64,000 nucleotides of DNA from NCBI GenBank assembly GCA_022072405.1, contig JAJVHX010000015.1, forward strand, positions 1-64,000. Direction: 5' to 3'. The number at the start of each line of letters is the position of its first letter. Position 1 is the first letter of the stretch. The position numbers and the translations under genes are program-made. This document shows positions 41,563 through 51,548 of this stretch, piece by piece. The notes beneath the pieces were generated by a model, which did no database searches, was not told where the DNA came from, and saw only the letters and a list, made by a program, of their open reading frames with translations. Source of the stretch: Phycisphaerae bacterium (GTDB lineage: Bacteria > Planctomycetota > Phycisphaerae > UBA1845 > CAIVHJ01).

Positions 41563-42010
41563 TGGGTTCAGAGCGTGTGTGAGAAGCCCTCTTGAATCCA
41601 ATTACTGTCGATGAATCATGTAGGGGATCAGTACGCAACGGATGAGAGTGGTGCGGTGGTGGGGATAGGAATTGTCGTCCCGGTGCCACTGTTGACGAAG
41701 TCTGCTGGCGATGGTTCTCCGACCAGCGGCTGGTCAACCCTACACCAGGCTTTGGTCAGTCGTTGACCAGCGGCTGGTCAATCGTTCAGCAGCTCCTGCT
41801 CCGGCACTGCTCCGCGTCGGGTCGCTGTCGCATAATTCATAACTCGGCCACCGATCGCTGAACCTGATCTGGGTAGCGGGCGCGAGGAAATTGGCCGATA
41901 CAGGCTAATTCCTTCCCGCGCCTTCACGGGAACCTTTTCACACACTTTCTCAGGATTGCTGATTAAAAGAAATAGCATCCGGATATAACCAGAAATATCA
42001 TCAAAAAGAA
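41563..42010. other. Intergenic region with two copies of a 17-bp palindrome
   Basis: GACCAGCGGCTGGTCAA occurs at 41721-41737 and again at 41765-41781, centre to centre 44 bp, each a 7+1+7 palindrome. This looks like a pair of operator sites or a small repeat. No convincing gene is present in the stretch; a 66-codon minus-strand frame at 41778-41978 has no support. Confidence 0.5.
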
Positions 42011-42034
42011 AGCACCCGGTTCAAACCGGGTGCT
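42011..42034 (-). terminator. Rho-independent terminator after the chemoreceptor gene
   Basis: AGCACCCGGTT and AACCGGGTGCT form an 11-bp perfect stem. On the minus strand TTTCTTTTT follows; on the plus strand ATTTTTCTTT follows, so it may act both ways. It lies 40 nt after the chemoreceptor stop. Confidence 0.85.
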
Positions 42035-42073
42035 ATTTTTCTTTAACGTCTAGCGACTAACGACTAACGACTA

Positions 42074-44554
42074 TTAAAACTCACTGAGCTTGCTGGTGTC
42101 GCCCATATCCATGAAGTTATCCAGTTCCGCCTTGCTGGGGGTAACAACCTTGGCGGGTTTGGTCGCAGCCGGTATGCGAGCGGGCGTTTTCACCACCACC
42201 GGAGTGGACTTGGATTTTTTCACCGGTTCTGCTTTCTTGCTGGAGGAGCGATAAGAATTCGACTGGCTGCCGCCGACCAGGGCCACCAGTTCGCCGATCA
42301 AACTTTTGACGGTCATGGACTGGGCGGAGAGTTCTTCGCTGGCGCTGGCGGTTTCTTCAGCACCGGCGGCGTTCTGCTGGGTGACTTTGTCCATCTGGCT
42401 GACCGCCGCGTTGATCTGCTCGACGCCCTGGGCCTGTTCATCAGTGGCCCGGCTGATGCTGGCGATCAGTTCGGAGACTTTGGTGGCGTCGCTCACGATG
42501 GTGCTGAGGGCTTTGCCCACTTCGTCGGCGACTGTGGAACCCTGCTGGGCCCGAGACACGGAATCTTCGATCAGCGTGGTGGTTTCGCGGGCGGCCTGGG
42601 CGGCGCGCTGCGCAAGATTGCGCACTTCGTCTGCCACCACCGCGAAGCCCTTGCCATGTTCGCCGGCCCGGGCGGCTTCCACCGCCGCATTCAGCGCCAG
42701 CAGATTGGTCTGAAAGGCGATTTCCTCGATGACCTTGATGATCTTGCTGATCTTGTCTGACGATTCGTTGATGGCGCTCATGGCCTGTTGAAGTTCCTGC
42801 ATGGTGCGGTCACCATTGTTGGCCGCGTCGCGGGCTTTGCTGCTCAGCTCGTTGGCTTCTTTGGCGTTACCCGCGTTGGTGCGGGTCATCGCGGACATCT
42901 CTTCCAGGGCGCTGCTGGTCTCTTCCAGACTCGAAGCCTGCTCACTGGCACTGCTGGCTAATACCTGGCTGGCTGAAGAAACCTGCCCAGCAGCATCGTT
43001 CACCTGGTTGGCGCCTTCATCCAGCGACGATGCAACACGGAGGAGGAAGCGTACGACCGAGCGGATAATCATCCAGGCGACAATTGTGCTGGTGATTACT
43101 GCAAGGATGCTCAGCAGAGTGATGCCCCAGCGCGATGTACTGGAAGTAGCAGTAATATGCTCATTATGTTCCTGAGTAGCCTTATGAATGATTTCGCCCA
43201 TCTCTGTCAATAATTTTTGGACTTCTTGCAGCGCTGGTTCCGACTTGGTGGCGAAAATCTGGCTGGCCGTTTCGGTTGAGTCCACCAGTTTTGATTCGGC
43301 TGCGATCGCTTGATTGATTTGCTCAGTGTAGCGGTTCAAATCCGGCTGCAACTGGTCCTGAAAGATATCCAATGCTTCGTTGATCTGACGCTCAGTGACC
43401 AGCGATTCTATCTGGCCGATCAAGGCATGAAATTGCTCGTGAGGCTTACGGCTGGCTTCCAGTGCAGTATTCAATTCAGGAAATACCGCACATAGTTGAA
43501 TTGTTGCGGGGTCATTTAAATACTTGGTGAAACTGCAGGTGGCTAGATCCTTTTCCTCCACATGCAATGCATAGGGCCGGCCTTCGGCAAAATCGCTTAA
43601 ACGAGCTAACAAAGCCGTATTATTATCGTCGATGAAAACGCCAGTTCCTACAATCCAGTTCCAGGGGCGATAGAGTCGGACATAAGAAATTTTAGGGGTT
43701 AACTCGTTCGTGCCTGGCTTCGGCCAATAATAAACCACGTAACCTTCCTCATGATCCGCACAAACCTTGGCCATTTCGATAAACAATTTTTTGCCTTTGG
43801 GGTCGCTGTGCTGACTAAGATCAGTTCCATCCATTTCCGGTTTGAAGGGATGCATGATCATATAGGGACGTGTGTCATTCACCCAGACATAATCCTGGTT
43901 CTCAGGACCATAGCGCATACTCTTCAAAACCTTCAGTGCTTGTGCTTGACGCTCTTCGAGATTAGTTAATGAACTGTCTTCATCGGCGGCTTGTATCACC
44001 GATATGGCCTGATCCACGACACTCCGCACGCGCATCTGGAAGCTGTTGATAGTACCTTCCACCAGCAGCGAATTGGCGCATTTCCCGGTACATAATATAT
44101 GGTTATTGACGTGGGAAACTAGTGTTTCCAATAATCCGTAATGTTTGCGATGAAGGGTCTCTTTGATCTCGATCGCCGACTGATGGAGTTGTGTGTGTGC
44201 AGCTTCGATGGCGACAAGAGGTGCTTTCAGTTCGGGTAACAGCTCCTCGGCAGCTCGACGCTGGTCGCCGTAATACCATTCACCGAACTTGCATTTGTGC
44301 GGATCCGTTTGGACATCCAGTGTTTTAAGGCTTTCGTCCGTCAAATAGCGATTGACTGTTTTCGCCCATTTGAGATGATCTACTTCTCTCTGAGTGATTT
44401 CGCCGCGCAGGGTATTACAAGTCAAAGCTTCCTGTAAGTTGCCATCGACATTGGTAAAACCGAAAATGGCCCACCCTCCGGTGATCATCAGAGCGAGGAT
44501 GACGAGTGAAAACCCAAATCCGATTCTCTTGCCAATGGTCCATTGCGCTGCCAT
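42074..44554 (-). CDS. Methyl-accepting chemotaxis protein with periplasmic CZB and Cache domains
   Basis: This 826-residue receptor has TM1 at about 10-32. A CZB-like zinc-binding module is next (about 50-140, with [16 protein letters not shown] and [12 protein letters not shown] and C ligands). A single Cache domain follows (about 185-310, with [15 protein letters not shown] and [13 protein letters not shown]) and then a second partial CZB-like segment with [10 protein letters not shown]2 lies near 475-500. The C-terminal MCP signalling hairpin has [19 protein letters not shown]. It probably senses a small ligand or zinc and signals to CheA. No che genes are near. Confidence 0.9.
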   Translation of the reverse strand: MAAQWTIGKRIGFGFSLVILALMITGGWAIFGFTNVDGNLQEALTCNTLRGEITQREVDHLKWAKTVNRYLTDESLKTLDVQTDPHKCKFGEWYYGDQRRAAEELLPELKAPLVAIEAAHTQLHQSAIEIKETLHRKHYGLLETLVSHVNNHILCTGKCANSLLVEGTINSFQMRVRSVVDQAISVIQAADEDSSLTNLEERQAQALKVLKSMRYGPENQDYVWVNDTRPYMIMHPFKPEMDGTDLSQHSDPKGKKLFIEMAKVCADHEEGYVVYYWPKPGTNELTPKISYVRLYRPWNWIVGTGVFIDDNNTALLARLSDFAEGRPYALHVEEKDLATCSFTKYLNDPATIQLCAVFPELNTALEASRKPHEQFHALIGQIESLVTERQINEALDIFQDQLQPDLNRYTEQINQAIAAESKLVDSTETASQIFATKSEPALQEVQKLLTEMGEIIHKATQEHNEHITATSSTSRWGITLLSILAVITSTIVAWMIIRSVVRFLLRVASSLDEGANQVNDAAGQVSSASQVLASSASEQASSLEETSSALEEMSAMTRTNAGNAKEANELSSKARDAANNGDRTMQELQQAMSAINESSDKISKIIKVIEEIAFQTNLLALNAAVEAARAGEHGKGFAVVADEVRNLAQRAAQAARETTTLIEDSVSRAQQGSTVADEVGKALSTIVSDATKVSELIASISRATDEQAQGVEQINAAVSQMDKVTQQNAAGAEETASASEELSAQSMTVKSLIGELVALVGGSQSNSYRSSSKKAEPVKKSKSTPVVVKTPARIPAATKPAKVVTPSKAELDNFMDMGDTSKLSEF

Positions 44555-44827
44555 GTTCGATTCTCCGAATGTCGAAGAGGCTAATCTGCATGGGGTACGT
44601 AATCAGACTGATCGTACTCCAATTACTTACTCAGCATCGGCTATTCCCAAGATCAGATTAATTAGGAGCGTGGTCGTTATTTTTGATGACATAACGATAT
44701 AGAAGCAGCAGGGAACTTAGCGCTGTGAATCGGGCCGGCGTTTTTTGTTATCATGTTTATTGGATTTATTGGACATTGAGGAGTTGCGTGAATTCATATA
44801 TGTCATCCATGACGGAGAGGAATGGGT

Positions 44828-45670
44828 ATGATCGACGACCACTCAAACCACCTGATTTATTCCCCCGGATTTTATCGCCTGAAAACAACGCGCTACGGGA
44901 CCATGCTGTATAACATCCACGACCAATATGTCGGCCGGTCGTTGGATCTTTACGGTGAATTTTCAGAAGAGGAGGCCGCAGTCCTGCAGCGGCTGATTCA
45001 GCCGGGATGGGTCGTACTCGATGTGGGCGCCAACCTTGGTGCGCATACCGTGATGTTTGCCCAGCGGGTCGGTCCCGGCGGATTTGTGCTGGCCTGGGAG
45101 CCGCAGCGGATCGTCTTTCAGATGCTCTGCGCCAACCTGGCCTTGAATAGTCTTATGAACGTCAATGCCCTGCCGGTGGCCGCCGGCGCGGAGGTGGGTA
45201 CGGCCTTTATCCCGCCCATCAATTATGGCGCGACCGGCAACTTCGGGGGCTTGTCCCTGGAGGAGTTCAACCAAGGGGAGGCGGTGCAGGTCTTGACCAT
45301 CGATCACCTCAAACTCCCGCGCTGCGGCCTGATCAAAGTCGATGTCGAGGGGATGGAGCTGGCGGTGCTCCAGGGTGCAGCGGAGACGATCCGGCGGTTA
45401 CGGCCGATCCTCTATGTCGAGAATGATCGACTCCCCAAATCAGCCGCACTCCTCGCTCACCTGGAATCACTCCAATATGAATCGTACTGGCATCTGCCGC
45501 CCTTATTCAACGAGAATAATTACTTCAACAACCCGGAGAATGTTTTTTCCAGGATTGTTTCCTGCAACCTGCTATGCATGCCGGCAGAACGGAAAATCAC
45601 CATCGAAGGGCTGGCCCGGGTGCAGGGAATAGAGGATCACCCTCACCGCAAAGGATCAAAGGAAAATTAA
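44828..45670 (+). CDS. FkbM-family methyltransferase
   Basis: The ATG at 44828 has GGAGAGG 7 nt upstream (an earlier ATG at 44822 is too close to it). The product has the SAM-binding motif VVLDVGANLGAHTVMFA and ends its catalytic part with KVDVEGMELAVLQGA, the FkbM hallmark. FkbM enzymes O-methylate sugars or other small molecules. It stands alone and is convergent with dprA; the substrate is unknown. Confidence 0.9.
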   Translation: MIDDHSNHLIYSPGFYRLKTTRYGTMLYNIHDQYVGRSLDLYGEFSEEEAAVLQRLIQPGWVVLDVGANLGAHTVMFAQRVGPGGFVLAWEPQRIVFQMLCANLALNSLMNVNALPVAAGAEVGTAFIPPINYGATGNFGGLSLEEFNQGEAVQVLTIDHLKLPRCGLIKVDVEGMELAVLQGAAETIRRLRPILYVENDRLPKSAALLAHLESLQYESYWHLPPLFNENNYFNNPENVFSRIVSCNLLCMPAERKITIEGLARVQGIEDHPHRKGSKEN

Positions 45671-45821
45671 ATCAGGGTAATGGTTTTGTTTCACCGAGCC
45701 GTGACCGTCAGGGTGCGGTCTTCATGCTGGTGTGATCACATATCAGTCAAATTTTACCAGTACCAGACATTGCCGGTACCAAAATTGGGTGCGAATGGAG
45801 ATTCCTGCTACCAGGGGCAAA

Positions 45822-46964
45822 TTATTTGTGCAGTCGGGCATAGCGTTGGCCGGGAAGCTGCTCGATCAAGCCTTTCATCTGCAGCATGACCAGCAGATGA
45901 GAGAGGCGTTCGGGGGCCAGGCGGGTTTTAATCACTATCGCGGGCAGATCAAGATCACCATCAGCCAGAACACCGAGCAATTGCTGTTCCTCATCAGACA
46001 GTTGATTCTGCAACTGATCGAAGAGGGTTTCGTTCCGCTGGGTGAAATTGTGTTGCAATTCCGGTTGGGCATGGCCCAGTTCTTCGAGCAGGTCTTTAAG
46101 CGAAAGGACCATTTTGGCCTGCTGTCTCTGAATCAGCCGATTGGCACCGAATGACGCTGGACTATCCACCCGACCCGGCAGGGCGAATACTTCGCGGTTG
46201 TATTCTGTTGCGGCATCAGCGGTGAGCAGTGCACCGCTGCGCAAGGCAGCTTCAATGACCAGCGTGCCCAGCGACAATCCCGCGATGATTCGATTACGGG
46301 CAGGAAAATTCTGCGGATCAGGCGGTCGGCCGATCGGTAATTCACTGACGATGGCTCCACCCGCGTCAACAATCTGGTCGGCCAATTCGCGATTCTCATG
46401 CTCCGCGAGGAATTGCATCCCACAACCGATTACCGCCACCGTTCGCCCCTTGACGGCCAGTGCGCCGCGATGGGCCTGGGCATCCACTCCGCGCGCCAAT
46501 CCCGACACCACCGTCATCCCGCACCGCGCTACTTCCATCGCCCACTGATAGGCCTGCTCGTTGCCATAGTGGCTCGCTCGACGCGGCCCGACGATCGCCA
46601 GCGCCATATTATCCGCCGGCAGCAATCGCCCCCGCACGTACAGACAGATCGGGGCATCGGGAATCTCTCTGAGCAGCCGGGGATACTCGTCATCATCCTG
46701 GCAGATGATCTGGAGTTGGTATCGAGCAGCCCGTTCCAGCTCCTGCTCGATTTCCTGAAGGCCGTGGTGGGCTTGCAGCGTACTGCTGATCTTGTCACCA
46801 ATGCCGTGCAAATGTTGCCACTGGGCGGGAGTGGCATCGAAAACTTTTTCCACGGAACCGAAATGATCCAGCAATTGCCGAAACCGTCGGGGTCCGATAC
46901 CCGACACCAGGTGCAGGCGCAGATGTTGTTTCGCAGCAGCGCTGGCTTTGGCGGGTAAAGACAT
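45822..46964 (-). CDS. dprA: DNA-processing protein DprA
   Basis: This 380-residue protein has an N-terminal SAM-like/HhH region (LVSGIGPRRFRQLLDHFG). The Rossmann core reads AIVGPRRASHYGNEQAYQWA, TVVSGLARGVDAQAHRGAL and AVIGCGM, followed by SELPIGRPPDPQNFPARNRIIAGLS and a C-terminal winged-helix segment. DprA loads RecA onto incoming single-stranded DNA in natural transformation, and the family is also widespread in non-competent bacteria. No other com genes are in view. Confidence 0.95.
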   Translation of the reverse strand: MSLPAKASAAAKQHLRLHLVSGIGPRRFRQLLDHFGSVEKVFDATPAQWQHLHGIGDKISSTLQAHHGLQEIEQELERAARYQLQIICQDDDEYPRLLREIPDAPICLYVRGRLLPADNMALAIVGPRRASHYGNEQAYQWAMEVARCGMTVVSGLARGVDAQAHRGALAVKGRTVAVIGCGMQFLAEHENRELADQIVDAGGAIVSELPIGRPPDPQNFPARNRIIAGLSLGTLVIEAALRSGALLTADAATEYNREVFALPGRVDSPASFGANRLIQRQQAKMVLSLKDLLEELGHAQPELQHNFTQRNETLFDQLQNQLSDEEQQLLGVLADGDLDLPAIVIKTRLAPERLSHLLVMLQMKGLIEQLPGQRYARLHK

Positions 46965-47037
46965 CGGCTGTTCCTCTGAACCCGAATCAGGTTAACAGGA
47001 TATTGCTTAATTACCAGTACTTCCACATGTAGTTAAC

Positions 47038-47131
47038 GAGCCGCGGGCTTTAGCCCGCGCGAAGTCTCAACGCGCAGGCTTTAGCCCGCGCGCGGTCACA
47101 ACGTATGGGCTCAAGCCCGCTGCTCCTTGAA
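47038..47131. repeat. Three tandem REP-like palindromes, family 1
   Basis: Copy 1 (47038-47061) is in reverse orientation, GAGCCGCGGGCTTTAGCCCGCGCG. Copy 2 (47071-47094) is symmetrical, CGCGCAGGCTTTAGCCCGCGCGCG. Copy 3 (47103-47131) is forward, ATGGGCTCAAGCCCGCTGCTCCTTGA. They sit between dprA and pheS, in the divergent control region, and copies 1 and 3 form an inverted pair like the one inside thiC. Confidence 0.8.
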
Positions 47132-47195
47132 GAAATGAAATAACATGGGTTTAGGTTCTATTCAAATTTTAAGGATTTCAGGTACACTAGCACCC

Positions 47196-48257
47196 ATGAA
47201 TATGGACGAACTGCAGAAAATAATTGATGACATTCGGGCGGAGGTGCGCGAGCAAATTGCGCAACTGGGTTCACTGGAAGAACTCAAGCAGTTCGAAGCC
47301 CGGATCACCGGCAAAAAAGGCCGGCTGGGTGAACTACTCAGTTCGATTGGGAAGGTGGCCAAAGAGCAGCGCGCGGCGCTGGGCGGTTTACTCAACAGCG
47401 CCAAGCAGGAAGTGCAAAGCGGTATCGATGAGATGCGCGAGCGCCTGCAACAGGCCGAACATCACGCTGAGCAGCAGGCCGACGTGGGGCTGGACCTGAC
47501 CCTGCCCGGGCGGGTATTACGACCGGGGGGCGTCCATCCGGTCACAGCGGTGCAGTGGGAGGTGGAGGCAATTTTCGAACGCCTGGGTTTCACCATCGAA
47601 GCCGGACCGGAACTGGAAAGCGATCATTACAATTTTGAAGCGCTGAATATTCCCGCCTGGCATCCGGCGCGCGATATGCAGGATACCTTCTGGCTGACCA
47701 ATGGCTACCTGCTGCGGACCCACACATCACCGGTCCAGGTGCGGTCGATGGAGAAGTTCGGTCCGCCGTTGCGCTGCATCGTACCCGGGCGCTGTTTTCG
47801 CTATGAAACGATCGATGCCTCGCACGAGAACACTTTTTTCCAGTGCGAAGGATTGATGATTGATCGAGGGATCAGCGTCGCCAATCTGATCGCGGTGATG
47901 AAGCTGCTGCTGCGTGAAGTTTTTCATCGCGACGTGCGTATTCGCCTGCGGCCTGGCTACTTCCCGTTTGTCGAGCCGGGTTTTGAGCTGGATATGAACT
48001 GTGCCATCTGCAACGGATCGGGCTGCCCGACCTGCAAGCGCAGCGGATGGGTGGAGATCATGCCCTGCGGCATGGTGCATCCCAATGTGCTGCGGCACGG
48101 TGGTATCGATCCCGCCGAGTGGACCGGCTTCGCATTTGGACTGGGTCTGACCCGGCTGGCGATGATGAAATATGGCATCAGCGATATACGCGTCATGAAC
48201 TCCGGCGATTTACGCGGCTTGCAACCTTATGAGCGCTTGGGCAGTTTTGCACTTTAA
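47196..48257 (+). CDS. pheS: Phenylalanyl-tRNA synthetase alpha subunit
   Basis: The start at 47196 ([10 protein letters not shown]) is preferred over the longer frame, which reaches back into the repeat region; an ATG at 47202 is also possible. The N-terminal coiled-coil (to about 85) is followed by the class II catalytic core with [43 protein letters not shown] and the closing [18 protein letters not shown]. It carries the aminoacylation site. A CxxC-type Cys cluster [12 protein letters not shown] lies near the end, unusual but common in some bacterial PheS. pheT follows 11 nt later. Confidence 0.96.
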   Translation: MNMDELQKIIDDIRAEVREQIAQLGSLEELKQFEARITGKKGRLGELLSSIGKVAKEQRAALGGLLNSAKQEVQSGIDEMRERLQQAEHHAEQQADVGLDLTLPGRVLRPGGVHPVTAVQWEVEAIFERLGFTIEAGPELESDHYNFEALNIPAWHPARDMQDTFWLTNGYLLRTHTSPVQVRSMEKFGPPLRCIVPGRCFRYETIDASHENTFFQCEGLMIDRGISVANLIAVMKLLLREVFHRDVRIRLRPGYFPFVEPGFELDMNCAICNGSGCPTCKRSGWVEIMPCGMVHPNVLRHGGIDPAEWTGFAFGLGLTRLAMMKYGISDIRVMNSGDLRGLQPYERLGSFAL

Positions 48258-48268
48258 GGATTAACCCG

Positions 48269-50395
48269 TTGTTTGTCTCTCTGCATTGGCTTCGTGACTT
48301 TATCGATTTGCCGTCCGATCTGGATGTGCATGAATTGGCGCAACGGTTCACCACCACTTGCGCCGAAGTGGAGGAAGTCCGCCATCTACAGCCGGGCGAC
48401 ACCACCCCCGCAGAAATGGCCTGCGTGGTCGAAGACTGGATCATCGAGATTGACAACAAATCGATCACGCACCGGCCGGACCTGTGGGGCCACTATGGAA
48501 TCGCCCGTGAAGTGGCGGCTCTGTTGCAGTTACCGCTCAAGCCCCTGCCGATCATCTCGCCGACCGAACTGGCCGATGAGCAACTCCCGCTGATTCCCAT
48601 TACCATTGATGATCCACAAGCCTGCCCGCGGTATACGGGCATCCTGCTGAGTGGAGTTCGCTCGCAGCCGTCGCCGGCGCTGATGCAATGTCGTCTGTCA
48701 CATGTCGGGATGCGGCCGATCAACGCCCTGGTTGATCTGACCAACTATATCATGGCGGAGATCGGTCAGCCGATGCACGCTTTCGATGGCGACCGGGTGC
48801 AGCAGATCGAAGTCGGTTTCGCCCAGGCCGGGGCGACGTTTTATACGCTCGATGGCCAGCAACGACGCCTGCCCGCCGGAGCGCTGATGATTCAATCGGG
48901 GCGTAAGCCTGTGGCCCTGGCCGGTATCATGGGCGGGCTGGAGTCGGAAGTCACCTCCACGACCGACAAATTACTGCTGGAAAGCGCCAATTTCGATCCG
49001 GCTACGATCCGGCGTTGTGCCACGGCGTTGGGCCATCGCACCGAAGCCAGCGCCCGCTTTGAAAAAGCGCTCGACCCCGCCTGGACGGTACTGGGTATCG
49101 CCCGTTTTCTCCAGCTGGCCCGGCAGCAGTTCCCTGATCTGCAACTGTGTTCGCAACTGAGTGATTGCTATCCGCATCCCGCCGAGCCGCGCACCATCGT
49201 CCTGCGGCCGGATTATGTCTCGCGCTTCATCGGGCGAAATATCTCACTCAATCAGATCATGGAGATTCTGCAGGCGCTGGAATTCAAACTCGAAGATCAT
49301 GACGAGGGCGTACGGGTACAGGTGCCGGGGTTCCGGGCCACCAAGGATATCCGCATCGAAGAGGATCTGATCGAGGAGATCGCCCGTTTCGTCGGCTACA
49401 ATAATATTGATCCGATTCTGCCCCAGGCGACCATTCGCCACTTCCCGGTCAATCGCCAGCAGCGACTCGAAAAGCGCACGCTGCAGTTGTTCTGCGGGAC
49501 AGAGGGCTTTTTCGAGGTGCAGGATTATCTCTGGTATCACCGTTCCTGGCTGGCGCAGCTCGGTTACGATCCGGGCGACAGCGTCACCTTACGCAATCCA
49601 GCCGCAGCGGATCAAGACGCTTTGCGTAAAAGTGTCATTCCGGGTTTGCTGGCGGCGGCCCAGTTGAATCGGCGGGAGTTGCCCAACCTGCAGTTGTGCA
49701 CCATCGGCACGGTTTTCCCGAATACCCAGACCAGCACGCAGGCGACCGATCTGCAGGAGCGTCATCTGGGTCTATTGGCCATGCGTCGCGGCAAAAAGGC
49801 GGATGATGTCCTGCTGGTGGATTTGAAAAACAGCCTCAGCAAGTGGGCCTTGGAGCTTATTGGCTTGGCTCCCGGTTATGCACCGGCAGCAGCCCACCTG
49901 CCTTGGGAAAATGGTCGGCGGTGTGCGGAGATTCGTTTAACGGATCAAATCATAGGCCGGCTCGCCACCGTGCCACTGGAACTGCGACGTCGCATCGATG
50001 AACATTTCACCGCCTGGAGCGTGGTCGTCGCGGAACTGAATTTGTCCGCACTGGTTGACGTGGTTCGCACTGAAAACCGATTGCCGGCGATCCCGCAATT
50101 CCCGGAGGTGGAGCTGGATTTTTCAGTGCTGGCGGCAGCGGGGCGGAGCTGGCTGAGTCTGACTCCGCAACTGGCGGAATTTCGCCATCCCCTGTTGCGA
50201 CGGTTGATGCTGGTGGATAGTTATCAGGGGGGCAATCTGCCGCCCGGAATGCGCAGCCTGCTGCTGCGGGTGCGGCTGGGCAATCCGCGACGCACCCTGG
50301 TGGAAGATGATCTTCGCGAATTTCGTACCGCCTTCGAACAACACCTGCAGCAACTCCAGTTGACGCTGCGTAGCGTGAAGGATGATGGGGTATGA
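48269..50395 (+). CDS. pheT: Phenylalanyl-tRNA synthetase beta subunit lacking the OB-fold domain
   Basis: This 708-residue protein starts at TTG 48269 with AAGGA about 8 nt upstream. The first 40 residues ([11 protein letters not shown]) match PheT, but the OB-fold tRNA-binding (EMAP-like) domain that should follow, about 100 residues, is absent. The chain goes straight from [10 protein letters not shown] to [21 protein letters not shown], the beginning of the B3/B4 region. B3/B4 editing, B5 and the C-terminal FDX-ACB domain (ending near LRSVKDDGV) are present. The length is 85-90 residues below typical PheT, as expected. The start of the next gene overlaps the stop by 4 nt. Confidence 0.93.
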   Translation: MFVSLHWLRDFIDLPSDLDVHELAQRFTTTCAEVEEVRHLQPGDTTPAEMACVVEDWIIEIDNKSITHRPDLWGHYGIAREVAALLQLPLKPLPIISPTELADEQLPLIPITIDDPQACPRYTGILLSGVRSQPSPALMQCRLSHVGMRPINALVDLTNYIMAEIGQPMHAFDGDRVQQIEVGFAQAGATFYTLDGQQRRLPAGALMIQSGRKPVALAGIMGGLESEVTSTTDKLLLESANFDPATIRRCATALGHRTEASARFEKALDPAWTVLGIARFLQLARQQFPDLQLCSQLSDCYPHPAEPRTIVLRPDYVSRFIGRNISLNQIMEILQALEFKLEDHDEGVRVQVPGFRATKDIRIEEDLIEEIARFVGYNNIDPILPQATIRHFPVNRQQRLEKRTLQLFCGTEGFFEVQDYLWYHRSWLAQLGYDPGDSVTLRNPAAADQDALRKSVIPGLLAAAQLNRRELPNLQLCTIGTVFPNTQTSTQATDLQERHLGLLAMRRGKKADDVLLVDLKNSLSKWALELIGLAPGYAPAAAHLPWENGRRCAEIRLTDQIIGRLATVPLELRRRIDEHFTAWSVVVAELNLSALVDVVRTENRLPAIPQFPEVELDFSVLAAAGRSWLSLTPQLAEFRHPLLRRLMLVDSYQGGNLPPGMRSLLLRVRLGNPRRTLVEDDLREFRTAFEQHLQQLQLTLRSVKDDGV

Positions 50396-51375
50396 CGAGG
50401 CGGAAATATTTTCACCTCGGTTTGATGGCCATGGGGTTGATGCTGACGGGCCTGCTCAGCGGCTGCACCTTGCTGAAACCCGACCCCGCCGGTGAAATCA
50501 TCAAACGCACCGAGCCATTGGATGGCCGGAGATATGATCTCTATCTGCCCCTGGGCTATTCCGCTGAGCGCACCTACGGATTGCTGGTGTTGTGTCCTGA
50601 TGGCTTGTGGGAGTCGTCAGCCTCGGTGCTGGCTGATTACGCCAAACTGGCTGATGACCAGAGCTGGATCATGATCAGCGCTCCGTTGCAGGGGACCGCT
50701 GACTGGCCACCAAGTCCCGAACAGCAACAGCAACGTCAGGAGGCCGACGAAACGCTACTGCTCTCTGCCATCGCCCATGTGCAGGCCGGTTACCCGATCG
50801 ATGACCAGCAGATTTTCATCAGCGGTAATCTCTCCGGGACCCGCAGTGCTCTCTTCATCGGATTACGCCGACCGGAATTGTTCCGGGCCGTGGCCCTGCG
50901 CCAACCACGCTTTGATTCCAACTACATTCAGCCCGCCAAACCCTTCATCGACCCCTACCAGCGGGTGCTGGTAGTCGCAGGGATGGCCGATCTGGCCCGC
51001 GATCAGGCGTTACGTTGTATCGAGTGGCTGAATGAAGCCGATGTCGCCGTCAGTGTGGTGCACACCGCCGCCAGTGCTGATCGCCAGCCCGACATGGTCC
51101 GCCGCTTTTTCAGTGAATGTCTCCGCAAACATCCCCGGCTATTGGTGCAGGCTTTTCGAACGGGCAGCTCGCGCACCATCCGCTTCCAGTTGCAGACTTC
51201 GCTGCGGGACATCGAGCGTTACAGCTGGGATTTCGGTGATAAATCGCCGACCGACACAACCCCCAGCCCCGAGCATCGCTATACCGCGCCGGGCGAATAC
51301 ACCATCCGCCTGCAGGTACATTCCGCCGACCAGCAGACCCATGAGCGCACCATCCGCCTGAGCATCACTGAATAG
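50392..51375 (+). CDS. Lipoprotein with hydrolase-like and PKD domains
   Basis: The ATG overlaps the pheT stop (ATGA). The N-terminus is a clean lipoprotein signal with lipobox LLSGC at residues 21-25. The first domain is alpha/beta-hydrolase-like ([20 protein letters not shown], as in esterase D or depolymerase folds). The expected nucleophile elbow GxSxG appears as SGNLSGT, so it may be inactive. A PKD-type domain ends it ([31 protein letters not shown]). It should be anchored in a membrane with the soluble part outside the cytosol. The tie to pheST is positional only. Confidence 0.7.
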   Translation: MTRRKYFHLGLMAMGLMLTGLLSGCTLLKPDPAGEIIKRTEPLDGRRYDLYLPLGYSAERTYGLLVLCPDGLWESSASVLADYAKLADDQSWIMISAPLQGTADWPPSPEQQQQRQEADETLLLSAIAHVQAGYPIDDQQIFISGNLSGTRSALFIGLRRPELFRAVALRQPRFDSNYIQPAKPFIDPYQRVLVVAGMADLARDQALRCIEWLNEADVAVSVVHTAASADRQPDMVRRFFSECLRKHPRLLVQAFRTGSSRTIRFQLQTSLRDIERYSWDFGDKSPTDTTPSPEHRYTAPGEYTIRLQVHSADQQTHERTIRLSITE

Positions 51376-51505
51376 TCCCTGGCCGGAAGGTTGATGCAAA
51401 ATGACCGTTAGGTAGCGGTTTACACCATCTTGAACTCGTCGTAAATATTAGAAAATACAGTACCGATCAGCGCGTGGTGGACGGGGGCATTGAATTCATT
51501 TCGCA

Positions 51506-51546
51506 GGGTGCGCTACGGTTCTGTGAGTCGTGCCGGGTGGTGATTG
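51506..51546 (+). repeat. GTGCCACGG hairpin element (family 2), degenerate partial copy
   Basis: GCTACGGTTCTGTGAGTCGTGCCGG resembles the core of copy B (GCCACGGCTCTGTGAGCCGTGCGGG) with three or so changes. It lies at the 3' end of the LptD-like gene's transcript, close to its stop. Confidence 0.45.
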
Positions 51547-51548
51547 AT

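Noticed and set aside
42051-42073. Short tandem CGACTAA repeat after the chemoreceptor gene
   Set aside because: Three 7-mers are too few and too simple to support a function; it could be chance or replication slippage.
46965-47195. A T-box or other attenuator before pheST
   Set aside because: The region is filled by REP-like palindromes. No T-box bulge sequence or terminator/antiterminator pair is seen.
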